From Hydractinia symbiolongicarpus (lineage: Eukaryota > Cnidaria > Hydrozoa > Anthoathecata > Hydractiniidae), in the NCBI RefSeq assembly GCF_029227915.1, contig NC_079888.1, forward strand, positions 8,725,001-8,789,000: a DNA stretch of 64,000 bases. The letters run 5' to 3'. The notes under the pieces were generated by a model that worked only from the letters and a program-made list of their open reading frames with translations, was not told where the DNA came from and searched no databases. The translations under genes were made by a program, and so were the position numbers. Of the stretch, positions 35,353-52,700 are shown piece after piece (positions within the stretch are counted from its first letter, which is position 1; every line of letters starts with the position of its first letter).

Positions 35353-36354
35353 TTAACCATTGTGGGCTAACTGCTGAACTTTTGCACTAAATTGTCCTGC
35401 TACAACCTCTTCCTTCAGCTTCCTGACTTTTCGACGGGGCCTGTACTTTCCCTTGGCTTCATTAACACTCTTCAAGATAATGTCACAAACCAGCAACCTA
35501 TGCTGGGAAACACACTCATCCCCCGATATAACTTTCACGTCCTTCACCACTTTCTTGTCTGACTTTCTAACCAGGAAGTAATCTATCTGTATCTTACAAC
35601 CACCTGACCCATATGTTATCAGCCTACTCTGTCTCTTACTGAATGATGTGTTGCAAACCACCATGTCCGTTGCTATTCCAAACTCAAGCAATCTCTCCCC
35701 TTCCTTATTTGTGCTCCCAAATCCATAGCCTCCATGCACACTTCTATAACCTTCAGATGACTTTCCAACATGACCATTAAAGTCGCCGCCCACCATGACA
35801 AGTTCAGTGTCTCCAAACTTTGATGTGACTGCTATTAATTCATCATAAAACTTATCTTTATCTTCCTCACTGAGTCCACACTGTGGAGCATAAACTGACA
35901 GAAAAGTGACAATCCTATTACCTATCAAAAACTTTATCACTATAATACGACTATTAACACGCATAACATCTATTACTTTTTCTACCCACTTCTCTACAAC
36001 GAATATGCCAACTCCTCCATATCCATCACTATTACCAATCCAAAAAAGCTTATAAGCCCTCCTACCTTCCACAAATCTCACTGAAGCTCCTCTCCACCTG
36101 ACTTCCTGAACACAACACATATCAACAGATCTACGTTCTAACATTTCAACTACTTCACCTGCTCTACCTCTCAGAGTACCAACATTTACACTAGCCATCC
36201 TCAACTTAGTGTTATCTACCTTGTGATGTGATAGCTGGGTAACGGTCTGACGATGCTCACACCTGACATCTGTCCTACCGTGCGCGACACCTTCAGTCCT
36301 TAGAGTTCCAGCCCCGTTTACGCAGTTTGTCTGATCAACTATTCTTACGGCCAT
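35353..36354 (-). pseudogene. LINE AP-like endonuclease domain
   Basis: The 333-codon open frame contains MASVNVGTLRGRAGEVVEML, VQEVRW, GGVGIFV, SVYAPQCG, GGDFNGHVG, QIDYFLV and VSQHRLLVCD. These are the ordered motifs of the endonuclease/exonuclease/phosphatase fold used by LINEs to nick target DNA, with Asn, Glu, Asp/Asn, Asp and final His visible. It ends at a TAA inside what should be a continuous polyprotein: coding-like sequence (CRWTRGPARHRQTWWWNNEV) follows in the same frame before a frameshift near 35215. Confidence 0.85.
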
Positions 36355-36639
36355 TAATAAAGAGTTTTGGCATTGTTTTACAGCTGGATGCCCTTCCTAG
36401 CGCCAACCGTTCACAGACCGGACTGGGTGTTTTTTAAAGTGACACCATCACTATGTGGCATTTCATGGGACTTCCACAATCGCCCCTTTAAACTAAGGTA
36501 TGGTGGAGGACGCTCAACTCCTCTCTTGTCTCTTAAAGAGACCTTTCACCTTTGCCTTAGACAAATAAAATAATTTTTTTAAAGAGAAACTATAATACAT
36601 TTTTTTCTTTTTCCTTCTTTTTTCTGCAAATTACTATGC

Positions 36640-37105
36640 AAATTATGCACATTTTTGTTTCAGTAGAATTTTTTTCTTTCTATTGTTTATAAGTATATAG
36701 TTATTTAAATCTGTGGAAGAATCCACTGGAATGCTTTTGATCAAAAAATTATTTGTTATCAGTATCCACAAACAATAGATTAAAACTTTTAAACAAAATA
36801 AACAACAATAATAACAATGTGAATTGCCTGTGACATTGGCCATTAATTATTGATGTGGTTTTTAAAAAGCTGTTGCAGTAAATTTAAATTACAACTGTAG
36901 CAAAATTCCTAGCTGAAATCTCTTCATTTCCCCACATGATTTTTGTTTTTAAAAATGGGAACAAAAGTTTCACAAAGACAGAATATAGTTTTTAGGGGAC
37001 ATTTTATAGGCAATATCAGAAAACTGTAAAGAATATAATCAACTTTGCCTGTCACAGACAGACATACACACACAACACAGCAATCCTATTATTGTAATAA
37101 TTTTT
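36640..37105 (-). mobile_element. Second copy of the interspersed element, uninterrupted
   Basis: Matches the parts of 28250-29515 outside the two nested insertions, and ends in CAGACAGACATACACACAC...CCTATTATTGTAATAA. It serves as the empty-site reference for those insertions. Confidence 0.55.
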
Positions 37106-38415
37106 ATTTCATTTACTACATACATTCTAATTTATTTTTGATGAGTATATAGCCTGTATGAGATAATTTCACTTTCACTATGAGTCAAAATTAATAATAA
37201 ATTGTACTCTGCATCATGTAATTATTAAGAAACAATGTAAAATTTAAAAACAGTTCCTGTAAAAAAGAATTTTCTGAGAAAACAAATTAAAATTAAAGGA
37301 AATTAACTAGTCGTTTCGGCAGGAAGTTCCATGCGTATTACTGATTTATTGCAGTCCACTACGGGGGAGTATTTGCTTGGGTTCTCCAATTGTGCAGAAA
37401 AAGTGATCACTTTATTAATAATTAATTATTTTCAACTTTCACAGCAATAGACTAAAAAAATATGAAAGTAGAAAAATGAGTTCAAGTTTGTAAACACTGC
37501 TTTTTTGAAAACAAGATGAAACGTAAATATCAATAAAAACAAATATTTCTTATTTATTTCTAGGTACCCTGCGGTGCTTCACTAGCCTCGATAGTAAAAA
37601 TGATGACAAAAAAAGAAGCTTATTTTTAAAGTTCTACCGGCTAAAGCCGTTGAACAATAAGGTGATATTGAAAAATTATTTTGTAAGTAAACAATTAAAG
37701 AGTAATTTACATGTAACACAATAACTGTGTTCTGTATTTTTTATTTTAAATCTTTGATTCTGTTTTTGGCTTTGCGAATTTACAAATTTACTGTCTTCAG
37801 AAACTTTTCCAATTTAATCAATAATAAAAGAACAACAAAAAAACTGAATAAAAGTAGCAGTACATCAAGATAATAAAGAAATATTTAAAGTATCATTGAA
37901 TACCAGCCACATGGGATTTTTTGAAAAACTTGACTTAGCTTAGTAGCTGATTTTCCACCATTTTGGAATAATTCTGTTAGATCAATTCTATATTGCCGAT
38001 GCTCCAGTGAGGTATACTGGTTTTTTAAACAAAGTGGCTAATATGTCTTGAAACTGTTTAACACTTCTCAGATTAAAATATACTTCTGGAAGGTTGCAAG
38101 ATAGAAAAAAAGCTTTAGAAAATAATTTTTCTGAATCTATTCTTATTTACGTGTAGTTCTTTATTGTTGAGTTGTTTTCGTTGGAAAAAGGGGATGAAAA
38201 CTCCTAAAGAAGTCCTAAATTTTAATTTTTTGGAACGAGTAGATAGATTGCAAATGAAGTAACTATGAAAGTGGTGGAATAAAAAAAAAATTGACAACTT
38301 GTATTTCAATCAATATATGTTTACATTTAATATTGAAGAGTAAATACAAGGTGTTTCCTTTAAATGAAGTGTGTAAAATTTTACAAGTTCATGTCTTATA
38401 CTTTGATTCGTTTAG
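37106..38415. other. Intergenic downstream of the second PTP, no gene seen
   Basis: AT-rich. I looked here for PEST or CTH exons like those of the 18-26 kb gene and found none. Confidence 0.45.
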
Positions 38416-42834
<4,419 letters not shown>

Positions 42835-43737
42835 ACTTATTTTATCTAAACAATGAAGAATTTTGACGTTACAGTTTGTGTCTTCTACGTTTCTACAAAC
42901 TCTTGTTATTTAACAGTTTAAAAGATTTTTTATGTTCCATTAGATTGTAATGACAGTTAACAAATACTATAAACAGTAATTTCTTATGGTATTGGGAAAG
43001 GAGCTTTTTCAAAAGGGTCTGTTTTACTTTACTTCAGTAACTGAGCGATTTCAGTATTCTAAGGTGATAGTGTTGTGTATATTTAGCAGGAATTTGAACC
43101 GAAAATGAGTTAATATTAAGCAAGTGGCTAGAAAGTTTTTTCCTTCCTTGAATTTTTCGATATTGGGTCGTTTCATGGATTTGTAAATCATAAGGTGATA
43201 AGTGCGATAAGGACTAAAAGAAGCTTTTTCCCAATTAGATCATAGTGTGTTTTTCCCCCATCCGATATTCAGCAAAATACGCAACTACGGTTAAGGTGGC
43301 AGTAACCCTTTTTTAACTGTCCAGGACAGCTGTATTATTTACTCAGTGTTTTATGTATACAAATATTCTTTACTATTTGTTGAGAATATTGGACCTTAAA
43401 ACGTATGAACTTTTTTCGAATTGCCAAGTCAGCAGAAATCCCCACTTAAAAGTTGAAAAAAAATTTGCTTTTAACAAGCTGAAACTTTTCACTTTACCTC
43501 ATGATTTTTCATCTGCTTTTGTTTAAAATGAGCTTTGGGTTAACCATGTTAAAAGGGTTACATAGTTTTTTTGTTCAAGAAAATGTATAGGATCCTGTGC
43601 TGTGACAAACTGTTGAAGTTTATAGGTATTTTGATGATGTAACCAACCAACTGTTCTGAAATAAATGGGGTGACCAAGCTTTAGAAAATCGGTCCTATTT
43701 TAGCCTCATGTGGTCCATAATTACCAGTACAGAGATC
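42835..43737. promoter_or_regulatory. Presumed shared promoter region between divergent PTP and DNAJC2 genes
   Basis: The ATG of the second PTP (42834, minus) and the proposed ATG of DNAJC2 (43738, plus) are 903 bp apart with no other gene between them. No TATA box or CpG-rich island is obvious. A shared promoter is inferred from layout only. Confidence 0.35.
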
Positions 43738-46700
43738 ATGTCAGTTATTTCCACTCGTGTTCAAGTTATTAACCAACTCTACTATCAGTCTTTGTAGACA
43801 TAATGTTTAAATAGTAATAACCCTAAGACATTAGAAGGAGAAAAATATCTCCTTTGCAAAGCCGGTATTTTGGCTTGGTTCAGTATTTTTAGTTACAGAC
43901 AAACTTACTCTATTAGTAGATGCCAGTTCTGTGTGTTTCTGACTGATGTCAATAACATGACAATGGTTAGGAGAGGCTACCGTACTTATCTATCTATCTG
44001 TCCTAGAACTAATACAGGTCTCCTATGAGCCTGTAGGTCGATGGTTTGAAGCATGCTTGAAGCGACAACGTTCAGAAAAGTCTGTTTCCTTTGTGGAAGA
44101 ATTATGTGAAAAAGAATTAGGGTCAGATAAGGACGATAAGGAGTTGACAGATGAGGAAAAATCTTTCATGTTAGGCCTGGATGCAACTGAATGGAAGGTG
44201 CTTTAAATCTTTTTTTATTTAGTTTAAATGTAATTGTAAATTTCATTTTTCTTTTCAAGTTACTATGTTAGTTTTTTTATAATTTGGAGATTGTTTCTTT
44301 AAAATAGCTGTTCTGCAGTTTTGTTTATTTGTTGTTGCCTTAGAAACAAGACCATTACAGAGTGTTGGGAGTTTCTCATCTCAGATGGAAGGCGACAGAT
44401 GAAGAAATAAAATCGGCCTGTATGAAGTTGAATACAATATAAACATATTTACATTTTTTTTGAGGGGCTCAAACTTTCATTTATAAACTGAATGGCCCAT
44501 GTAAAATCCACGTGTATAAATTATTGATGTTGCAAACATTTCTGATATGTTTTTAAGCCTAATTTCCCTTTGAAGAGTGAAGCTTGCCATGTAATTTTGT
44601 AAATAAAAAAAAGTGGAAATCAGCTATAATTCTACAATCTCATCCCAGACATCTGTTCTTCTTTCTCACCTCTTAAAACTGTTAATTTTAGAATCCCTAT
44701 TTTTCTTACTTGCAGATCGAAAAAAGGTGTTAAAATATCATCCTGATAAGAAGGGTAAACATTCAAAGAAACACCTTCCTCCTGGATTGAGTGAACATGA
44801 CTACTTTACCTGCATAACGCGAGCATATGAAACCCTAGCGACATTGGAAGGACGACAGGCTTACGACAGCGTCGATCCAACTGTGGATGATACCATACCC
44901 AGCTTTTCACCGAAGCAAGATTTTTATAAAGTTTTTTCGCAAGTCTTCAAAAATAATTCAAGGTATGTAGATATATTTGTGAAAATGACGGTGTATGAAA
45001 TGTAATATGCAAATAATGTGGGAACCTATTTCTCAGCCTTCATAATGTCCTGAAGTGGCCATAGCCTGTGGTATAGATGTTTTGACTCTGCCTTAAGGCG
45101 CGGGTGGAGAATGTTTTGCTGTGGGATGTTAGCCTGGGAGAAGCATTGATTGTACTATAAAAAATTTAGAAAATGGAAATTTACGAAATCACAGCACTCT
45201 TAAATCATTGAGTTAAAAGTCTTTATTTATTTTAAGGCATCTTTACTGGTTTGGTTCAGTTTCTTAGATCAGCTAGTCAAAATATTCAGATATTGTCGTG
45301 AAATGGATCATTGGCTTGACCAGATCTGTCAATTGCGAGGAAAAAAAACTCTTTTGATGGGGGTAATAATTCAGGTTTTTCCTGGAGGGGGGCAAGCCAG
45401 TTTATTGCATGAGTTTTTGTCTAAGGGGAATGAAGGGGTAGAGGAAACTATTGCTTACGGCCTTGTGTCAATTTGCAAAGAAAGCTGAAACGTTACTAGG
45501 GGTGATTGTGCCAAAATTTTGCTAAGTACTGAGGATGATTTGATAATTGTTGCTAACAATGTATGCTAACAGTGTATGTTTTGATAAAAGTTTTGACACG
45601 CACCCAACATTTGCTCTAATTGTCAACTTGTCCTTTAAAACTATTGTCCTGTTTCTTTTCTATTTAAATGTAAAACTTGAAACCATATAGGCTATACTTT
45701 TAAAAATATTATAATAAATAATAATAGAAACATTGATCACTTACCTGAACGAGAAAATCTTGTACCTGGCACTTCCGTTGAAGAAATAAAAAAAAAATAG
45801 AATAATTTTTTTATTTATTAAAACGGTATTAAAAGAATGTATAGTTCTTGTTTTTGAAGTTTTTAATTATTAAAAAGGAAACAAGAAAGAAAAAGAATAA
45901 GAAATAAAATAAATTTTTAATAATTGTGTTATTCTTTTGTTAAGCAGATGAAAAGCATGTATTTATTTCATTTGAAGATGGTTCCTATCCTTTCATGTTT
46001 GTCTTTGGTTTTTTGCAATTGTTTTTTCTTTAATCATTTATCACTATTTTATTAACAGGTGGTCAAAAGAATGGCCTGTACCTGAACTGGGTGGGCCAGA
46101 CACACCACAAAAAGAAGTAAATGAGTTTTACTCATTTTGGTAAGAGTCTAGTTGTTCGTACTTTAAAGCATGTGCACTGCATTTGGTTTGTGTGTTAATA
46201 GTCCCAGTGAAAGCCATGTATGTTTTTCTACACAGTAGGATACTTAAAAAAGTCACAGGATTTTCTTTTACAGAAATAGAAGTTTTTCAGGACTTCCAAA
46301 AAAGACACAACAATATTTGTGGAATTGCACATAAAAAACTGTGCATTTTAGAGAAGGCTGGGATAATCATGATTTTGTTGCATTTTATAGCCTGAAGATT
46401 TCCTAAAATATTCTGAAAATCCAAACAAAATAAGTGGTCATGCAATCTTTTTCTGGATTTTGTATATAATATTTTATGTTCAAGACATGTGACCTGCAGT
46501 GGTCCTAACTCGCTTTAAATTTTTTGACGTCTTGTTTTTTTTCTTATGTTTAAACGTGTACCTGCAAACATGGTGGCTGGTCTTTTCTCTCATAACGCAC
46601 TGTTGTTTAATATATCTGGTCTTAAAAAGACATTTTTTCTCTATAACATATATCTTCTCAATGCCAGAGTTAGACAATTTTGTGTGCTAAAAATGAGGGA

Positions 46701-49700
46701 GAGTCAGAGAATTTAAACTCTCTCTGCGTTGAGATATGTACTTTTTCTTCACTGTATTACTCAGGATAATGACAGATGGGAATTGTGACAACTTAAATTG
46801 TGACATGTTGTTTTATTATATAAAACTTGCACTAAATTAATTTTTGTGTGTAGGTATGATTTCAAATCATGGCGAAATTTCGCTTATATGGATGAAGAAG
46901 AACAAGCTGATAAGTACGATGTGTATTTGTTTGCACTGTAAATATTTGATTATCCCCCCCCCCCCCCGTTTTTCAATCAGCTCACCCCCTTTTAATTAGG
47001 TCTCCCCCATTTAATCAGCTGTCCCTCTTCGGAAAGAAGCCTTCAACCTAAAAAGAATTTCTAATTTGCTTTTAAAGGAAAAAGCTTGTAATTTTCCACT
47101 TTGGATCTAATTTTATTTTAATTTTATTTTTACTCTATTAAACAGTGGACGAGTTATTGTTTTGTGATACTGTAAATATATTGAAGTGATAGTCTTGTTG
47201 CCATTTTAATAAGACACCCATCTAATAAGCCCTTTCCAATAATTCCCTACGCTCAAAGTAATTTCATGCAAATAAGTTCCCGATCATCATCGAGTATGTA
47301 CGATAACCTTTTGAGATGCTATCTGAGTAAAGTTAATAATATACGACCCCGAAAACATTATATTGGGAAAGAGGGCGGAATTTCAAAAACCAATTTCAAG
47401 AAGGCTGTTTCTATCTGAGTAATACCCACTCAGAACTTGTCAATATTAACAGGAAGATATGGAAGTTAGGATTTTAAGTTATTTGGTTAGACCCAGAAGT
47501 CTTAGAGGGTGGTAATTTATGCAGTGACAGCAATATTTCGGACCTTTTCGGGTCGTGGATCAGACGTTCGATAATGTGGATATTGTGTGAAGTGCAGCTA
47601 GCGCATTATCAACGTTGGTTCCTTGGCCTACACGCCTGCCAAATTAAAACGTTTACAGCCGACCGGTCAGAGTAAACTGGTCGTCTAGTGATAGTATTTG
47701 CCCATTTCTAGAAAGAGCTAAAAAACCAATGAATCCCCAAATATGTCCAGCGTTGTATGTATGTCTCTAGTTTATATGTGTTCTGGAAAATCTGTTTTTG
47801 CATTTAACAAATTTTATCTGTGTAGTCGAGAGGAGAGGAGATGGTTGGAACGAGAAAATCGTCGGATGCGACAGAAACGAAAAAAAGATGAGATACAGCG
47901 TGTTCGAAATATTGTTGGTAAGACATTGTTTATTGTTTTGATTTTTACCCGGCAACAGTGTTGTATTCGTTATTCTGTAGTTTTCTAGACAACAAAAATA
48001 GGGTTGATGCCGAAAGTAACGTTTTAAACACATTCACTTTAATAATAAATGCTTTTTATCCTCTGATGTTCTCTATCAAATGTTTGCTTCCCATATCAAG
48101 TAGAACATTGTAAACATTGAGTACTGTAATGTTACACTAACCTTGGGAACAGCACAGTTTAGCTGGTTAGGCATCTTGTGTACTCAATACATTTCAAAGA
48201 CTATGCGATTGTATCAACTAAGCTATAGCGGATTGCCTAAATTTGACCTTAGCAACGTTATCGGTAGCTTCAGAGCTCTTCAGAGCAGAAATTTCAAAGT
48301 TTATGTAGCGAAAATGAAAGCTTTAAACACTGTTAGAACCATCCTTGTGGTCCCTCCTAGAAACAATTGACAGGTTATATCCCTCGAAATTAGTAAGGCT
48401 AACAGTATAAAACATACAATACTCCTACCAGCACTTATACGACATTCTATTTATGAAGATATTTCCTCTCCATTCCTAAAATATATGCCACAGTTTTTTT
48501 AATAAGCAAAATGGACAAAAAATTAAAATGTGTGATTAGCAATTTCCCTGCTTAGTTTTAAGTTTGCCAACGTCGCTTAGGGAAAAGGGTGAATTGATGG
48601 ATAAATAAATAAATACATAAATTAGTGAGTGTATGAATGAATGGCTGACTAACAAACTAACTTAATGAATGAATGAATGAATGCATGTATTAATGCAATG
48701 AAACTATTGGTCATATAAAGAAATTCTTTTAAGAAATTTAGTTAGGCAAATTCAAAATGTTAAATTTTCTTTGTTAAAATAAAGTGAATCTTAAAGATTT
48801 TGAATTAACTTTATAGTTTATTTCCTGACTAAAAGATACACATTCTTCCAAAACCAACTCCTGACACACTTAGCGGTTAATTTAACTTTACCTTGAAACC
48901 CGCTGATCAGGTCTTTGAAGCTGTAAGCCAATGTAGAAAGAACCTTTATGTGGAGGACACCTCCATATAGCTGACACTTTTTATGAACCTTTTAGTGTTC
49001 ACCAGAGGCAGGTTCACTGTTTGTCATTTTAAATGTTTAATGTTATTTTGTGGCATAGCTTTTTACACCCTGCCCCGTAATTTCTATACTGAACGAATAA
49101 AATACATTGAGGGGTTGTTGTTGGTGTAAAAAATAGTTTTCTGTTTAAGAATTGGCATATCAGAATGATCCTAGAATCAAATTATTCAAAAATGCAGAAA
49201 AACAGAAAAAACTTGAGCTGAAACAAGCGAAAGAGCAGGCTGCTCAAGAAAAGGAAAAGGTTGTGTATTTTATTTGTTTTTGTTATTGTTTGTTTTATTG
49301 AGAGGATTATATCGATTGAAAACCACTTTTTAATGTCATGGAATATTAATAGCAGTGGCTTCTTAGGAACTACATCTCGAGTTCATGTATTATTATACAA
49401 AATTCAAGACTGATAGTGTAAAGTAAAAAGTAAGGGTTAAGTCGTCTGACAAAAGCCTGTGGTGACTGTATTAGGTATACAGTAAAACAGCCGGGACCTA
49501 ACTTAATCCATTGTGATAGAAGTTGATCTGATTTTTTTAAAGTTGTCGAATATTCTCATTGTATTTGTCAACTTTATTTAAAAACATTTCCATAGCAAAG
49601 GTTGGAAGAGCTTGAACGAGAGAAAAAATTGAAAGAAGAAGAAGAATTGGAAGCGAAAGAAAAGGTAGTTCACAAAAGATGTTTACTTTATTATATCCGC

Positions 49701-52700
49701 AGTTTTTAATACTTTTTTTTATTAGTTATCGGATGTATAAAATAATAGTTTATTGTTTAGGCCACACGAGAGAAAAAGGAGAAGGAGAAATTAAGAAAAG
49801 CTGCTGCTCGAGATAGAAAAGTAGTTCGGCAAGCAATAAAAGTATGTTCTGCTCTTTGTTAATAAACAAATGCCTACATATCGTACGCCCCTTGTGTAAA
49901 CCCTTTGGCGTTTATTTACTGATTTATTTTTCGTTGGGCGCATATGATTTAAAAAGGTATTTACACGGGGATCAGTAATTTGCACAAAGTTTTTAGTTTT
50001 CGGTTAACAATGAAATAGATTTGGAGTAGCTACATGTTTAAGTTCATTCAACCAAAAAAGGCTTTATCTCGAGATATTCTGTTTTCCATTTTATCTGGAG
50101 TCATTATCTTGTGTTGTTAACTTAATATTGGAAATTGAATACGCACTCAAGTCATTAGGACAGCAATCGTGTTTAGTGTGTTAACGCGTTTTAAAAGTTA
50201 ATGCCATTCTTGCGAAAATAGGGATAAGTTAAAGCAATTTGATTCAGTTGACTAACATTTTCAAACTAAATCAGTCTTACGAAATCATGATCTGCGGTTG
50301 CTTTAGAATGTTTGGAATAGTTGGACAACCTGATTTGCTTTGTGTTGTGACTTTGTTCATATAAGGTAAGTTGCCGCTTCATTTGGTGAAGAATTGTCTT
50401 TTTTTAGAATGAAAATTTCTTCAACATAGACGAGAATGAAATCACATCATTAGAACGATTAGAACAATCCTTGGAGAATTTATCTCTAACAAAGTAAGTC
50501 GTTTGAGAGTCGCTTACAATGTTGATGGGTGCCTAACCACCTGAGGAAACAGTGAAATACTCAAAATTGATTTTTCCTTAACCCTTTTAACACAGGGCTC
50601 TTTGGTCTAGTGTAGCACGGGAGAGGGAAATAAAGTACCCGCGGGCCATAAATTATCCTTAGAAGTTATCCTTAGGCAGTAAAACGTAATTAATCAGTAA
50701 TGACGTCACACATGCCTAAAATAGGCTATTTTCTTAATTTACAATAAATATATTTCTAAAGCAATACTGCCACTACGGCCGTAATTCTTGTTAGGCATTT
50801 TGGCTGAATATGTAAAAAAAAACCGAATGGCATTATTGGGATGGAAGAGGCCGCGGGCAATTTAAGCCCGGTAAATCGTAATTCTTTTATTAAAGGATTA
50901 CATTAACATTATCTTACCTTTCCTCGCACAATACATCTTTCTATAAGATGTTTTTCTATTTTAAACAAACTTTAAGACTGCTATCCTTAGCTCCCAGCGT
51001 TTAAACGTGAGTGCTCAATATGTTCAATTTCCATAATGGCAGTGTTTTTTTTGAATGTTTATTGATTAAAACCTTTTTCCTTCTGAAAAGTTCGGAAGTT
51101 ATCCCCCAAAGCTACCATTTTGCAGATATCGTGGCCAGAAAAAACTTGTAATGTGTATGGCTATATAGTAAATGCTGTGAACTGATGCTAAGAATGACGT
51201 GGAGAATTGGTACGCCCCTAGGAATTGTAGAACTTTCACGCACTTTCAGGATTTTGCTCTAATTTGCGAAAATTTATACATGCGAAAGTTAGTAAAAGAG
51301 GGGTAACCCGTGATAGATTTCTTGTTGGAAATTACGGTTTTAATAGCGAAAATGTGACGATGGGAGGGAAAACTAACAACTGAGGCTAACAATTGTTACT
51401 AATTTCATTTTTTAGCTTACAAGAATTGAGAGAGACAGTAGAAAAGGGCGATAAGGAGACACTGAAAGAATTATATGTGAAACATGTAAGTTCATGTTTC
51501 CAGCACAGAACCAATCAAACGAAGCAGCGTAATAATACCACGATATGATTGGTTATTATGCTAACAATATTTTTTGTGCTAAAAAATTGTTTCTGCAGAA
51601 GTGTGTACGATGGCATAATTTTTTTTTTTGTTTGAGCAACAGAAAAACTATTTTACTCAGAAATCAACGTTTAAAAAAGTTGGCGTTAAAAAGATGTTTT
51701 TAAAAGTTTAATCGCGAAAGTTTATTCCTTCCAAACATATTGAAATAGCCTATTCGCAAAAGTTAATTCTCGCGAATTTTATTTATTATAGATAAAAAAA
51801 GGTTTGGAGTGACATCCTTGTTGCTTAAAGTGTAGTGACAGACATTTGTAATACCTTTACATGATATTTCCAGGCCGTAAACAAATGATATTTAACATCT
51901 ACGCACCTATATGTATCACCTATATGTCTTTTTTTTCGAGTACTATAGTTTAAATTTTACATTTACGTTGTAATCCCCTTTTTTTAGTCTACTGAAGTTT
52001 TGGAGAAATTAAAAGAGCAAATGAAAGAACAAAAGAAAAAAGAAGGTTTGTAGAACCAGCTTTTTTATTTTTGTGTGTTTTTCATCAGTGGAAAGCAGTC
52101 TTAAATCTTTATTGTGAAATAAATACAGTCTACTCTCGATAAGTGGAACCTGCACGGGACCGAAAAAAATGGCTCCACTTATCCGAATTGCTCGGTAAGT
52201 GAAACCTCTATGAAACCGAAAATGAGTTTCACTTATCGAACTTCTTTCTTATCTGAAATCTCAGGAGTCCGAGGAATTTAGTTTTTATGTTTTCATTACT
52301 TGATAGCAATCGAATGTTCGCATTCGAAAAAAGAATGTTTTGATTAAAATGATTCGAACGTACTGTAGATGATTTTTCTTTTGGAAAAGTTGCACTTATA
52401 TGAATAACTATTGCTCAAGGGACCAAAAAAATCGTTCCACTTATCGAAAGTTCCACTTATCCGAATAAAATAAGAGAGGTTTGTTGATGCAAATCCAAGG
52501 GACCGGGGAAATTGGTTTCACTAAACGAAAGTTTCACTTATCCGAGGTTCCACTTATCGAGAGTAGACTGTACCCTAATAATTCGCAAAAAGTCACAACG
52601 CACTCAAAGTTTTGAAACACAATTGACAGAACTCTCTAACCTATATATAAAAGTGCTGTGCCCGCAAACAAAGCTGCATAAAACCCGCGTCATCAAAAAT

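Larger units (their letters stand above)
33240..36560 (-). mobile_element. RTE-like LINE, nearly full length but broken
   Basis: On the minus strand the element starts near 36560 with a leader containing GGAAGGGCATCCAGCTGTAA, continues through an AP-like endonuclease (36354-35353), reverse transcriptase (35215-33765) and a C-terminal part (down to 33276), and ends with a short ATGATGATGA-rich tail near 33245 rather than poly(A), as in RTE-type LINEs. One in-frame stop and at least three frame changes separate the pieces. It lies between the two PTP genes. Clade assignment is from domain style only. Confidence 0.85.

Noticed and set aside
45303-45488. Open frame in a DNAJC2 intron ([14 protein letters not shown])
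   Set aside because: No splice context that joins DNAJC2 in phase and no domain; treated as chance.
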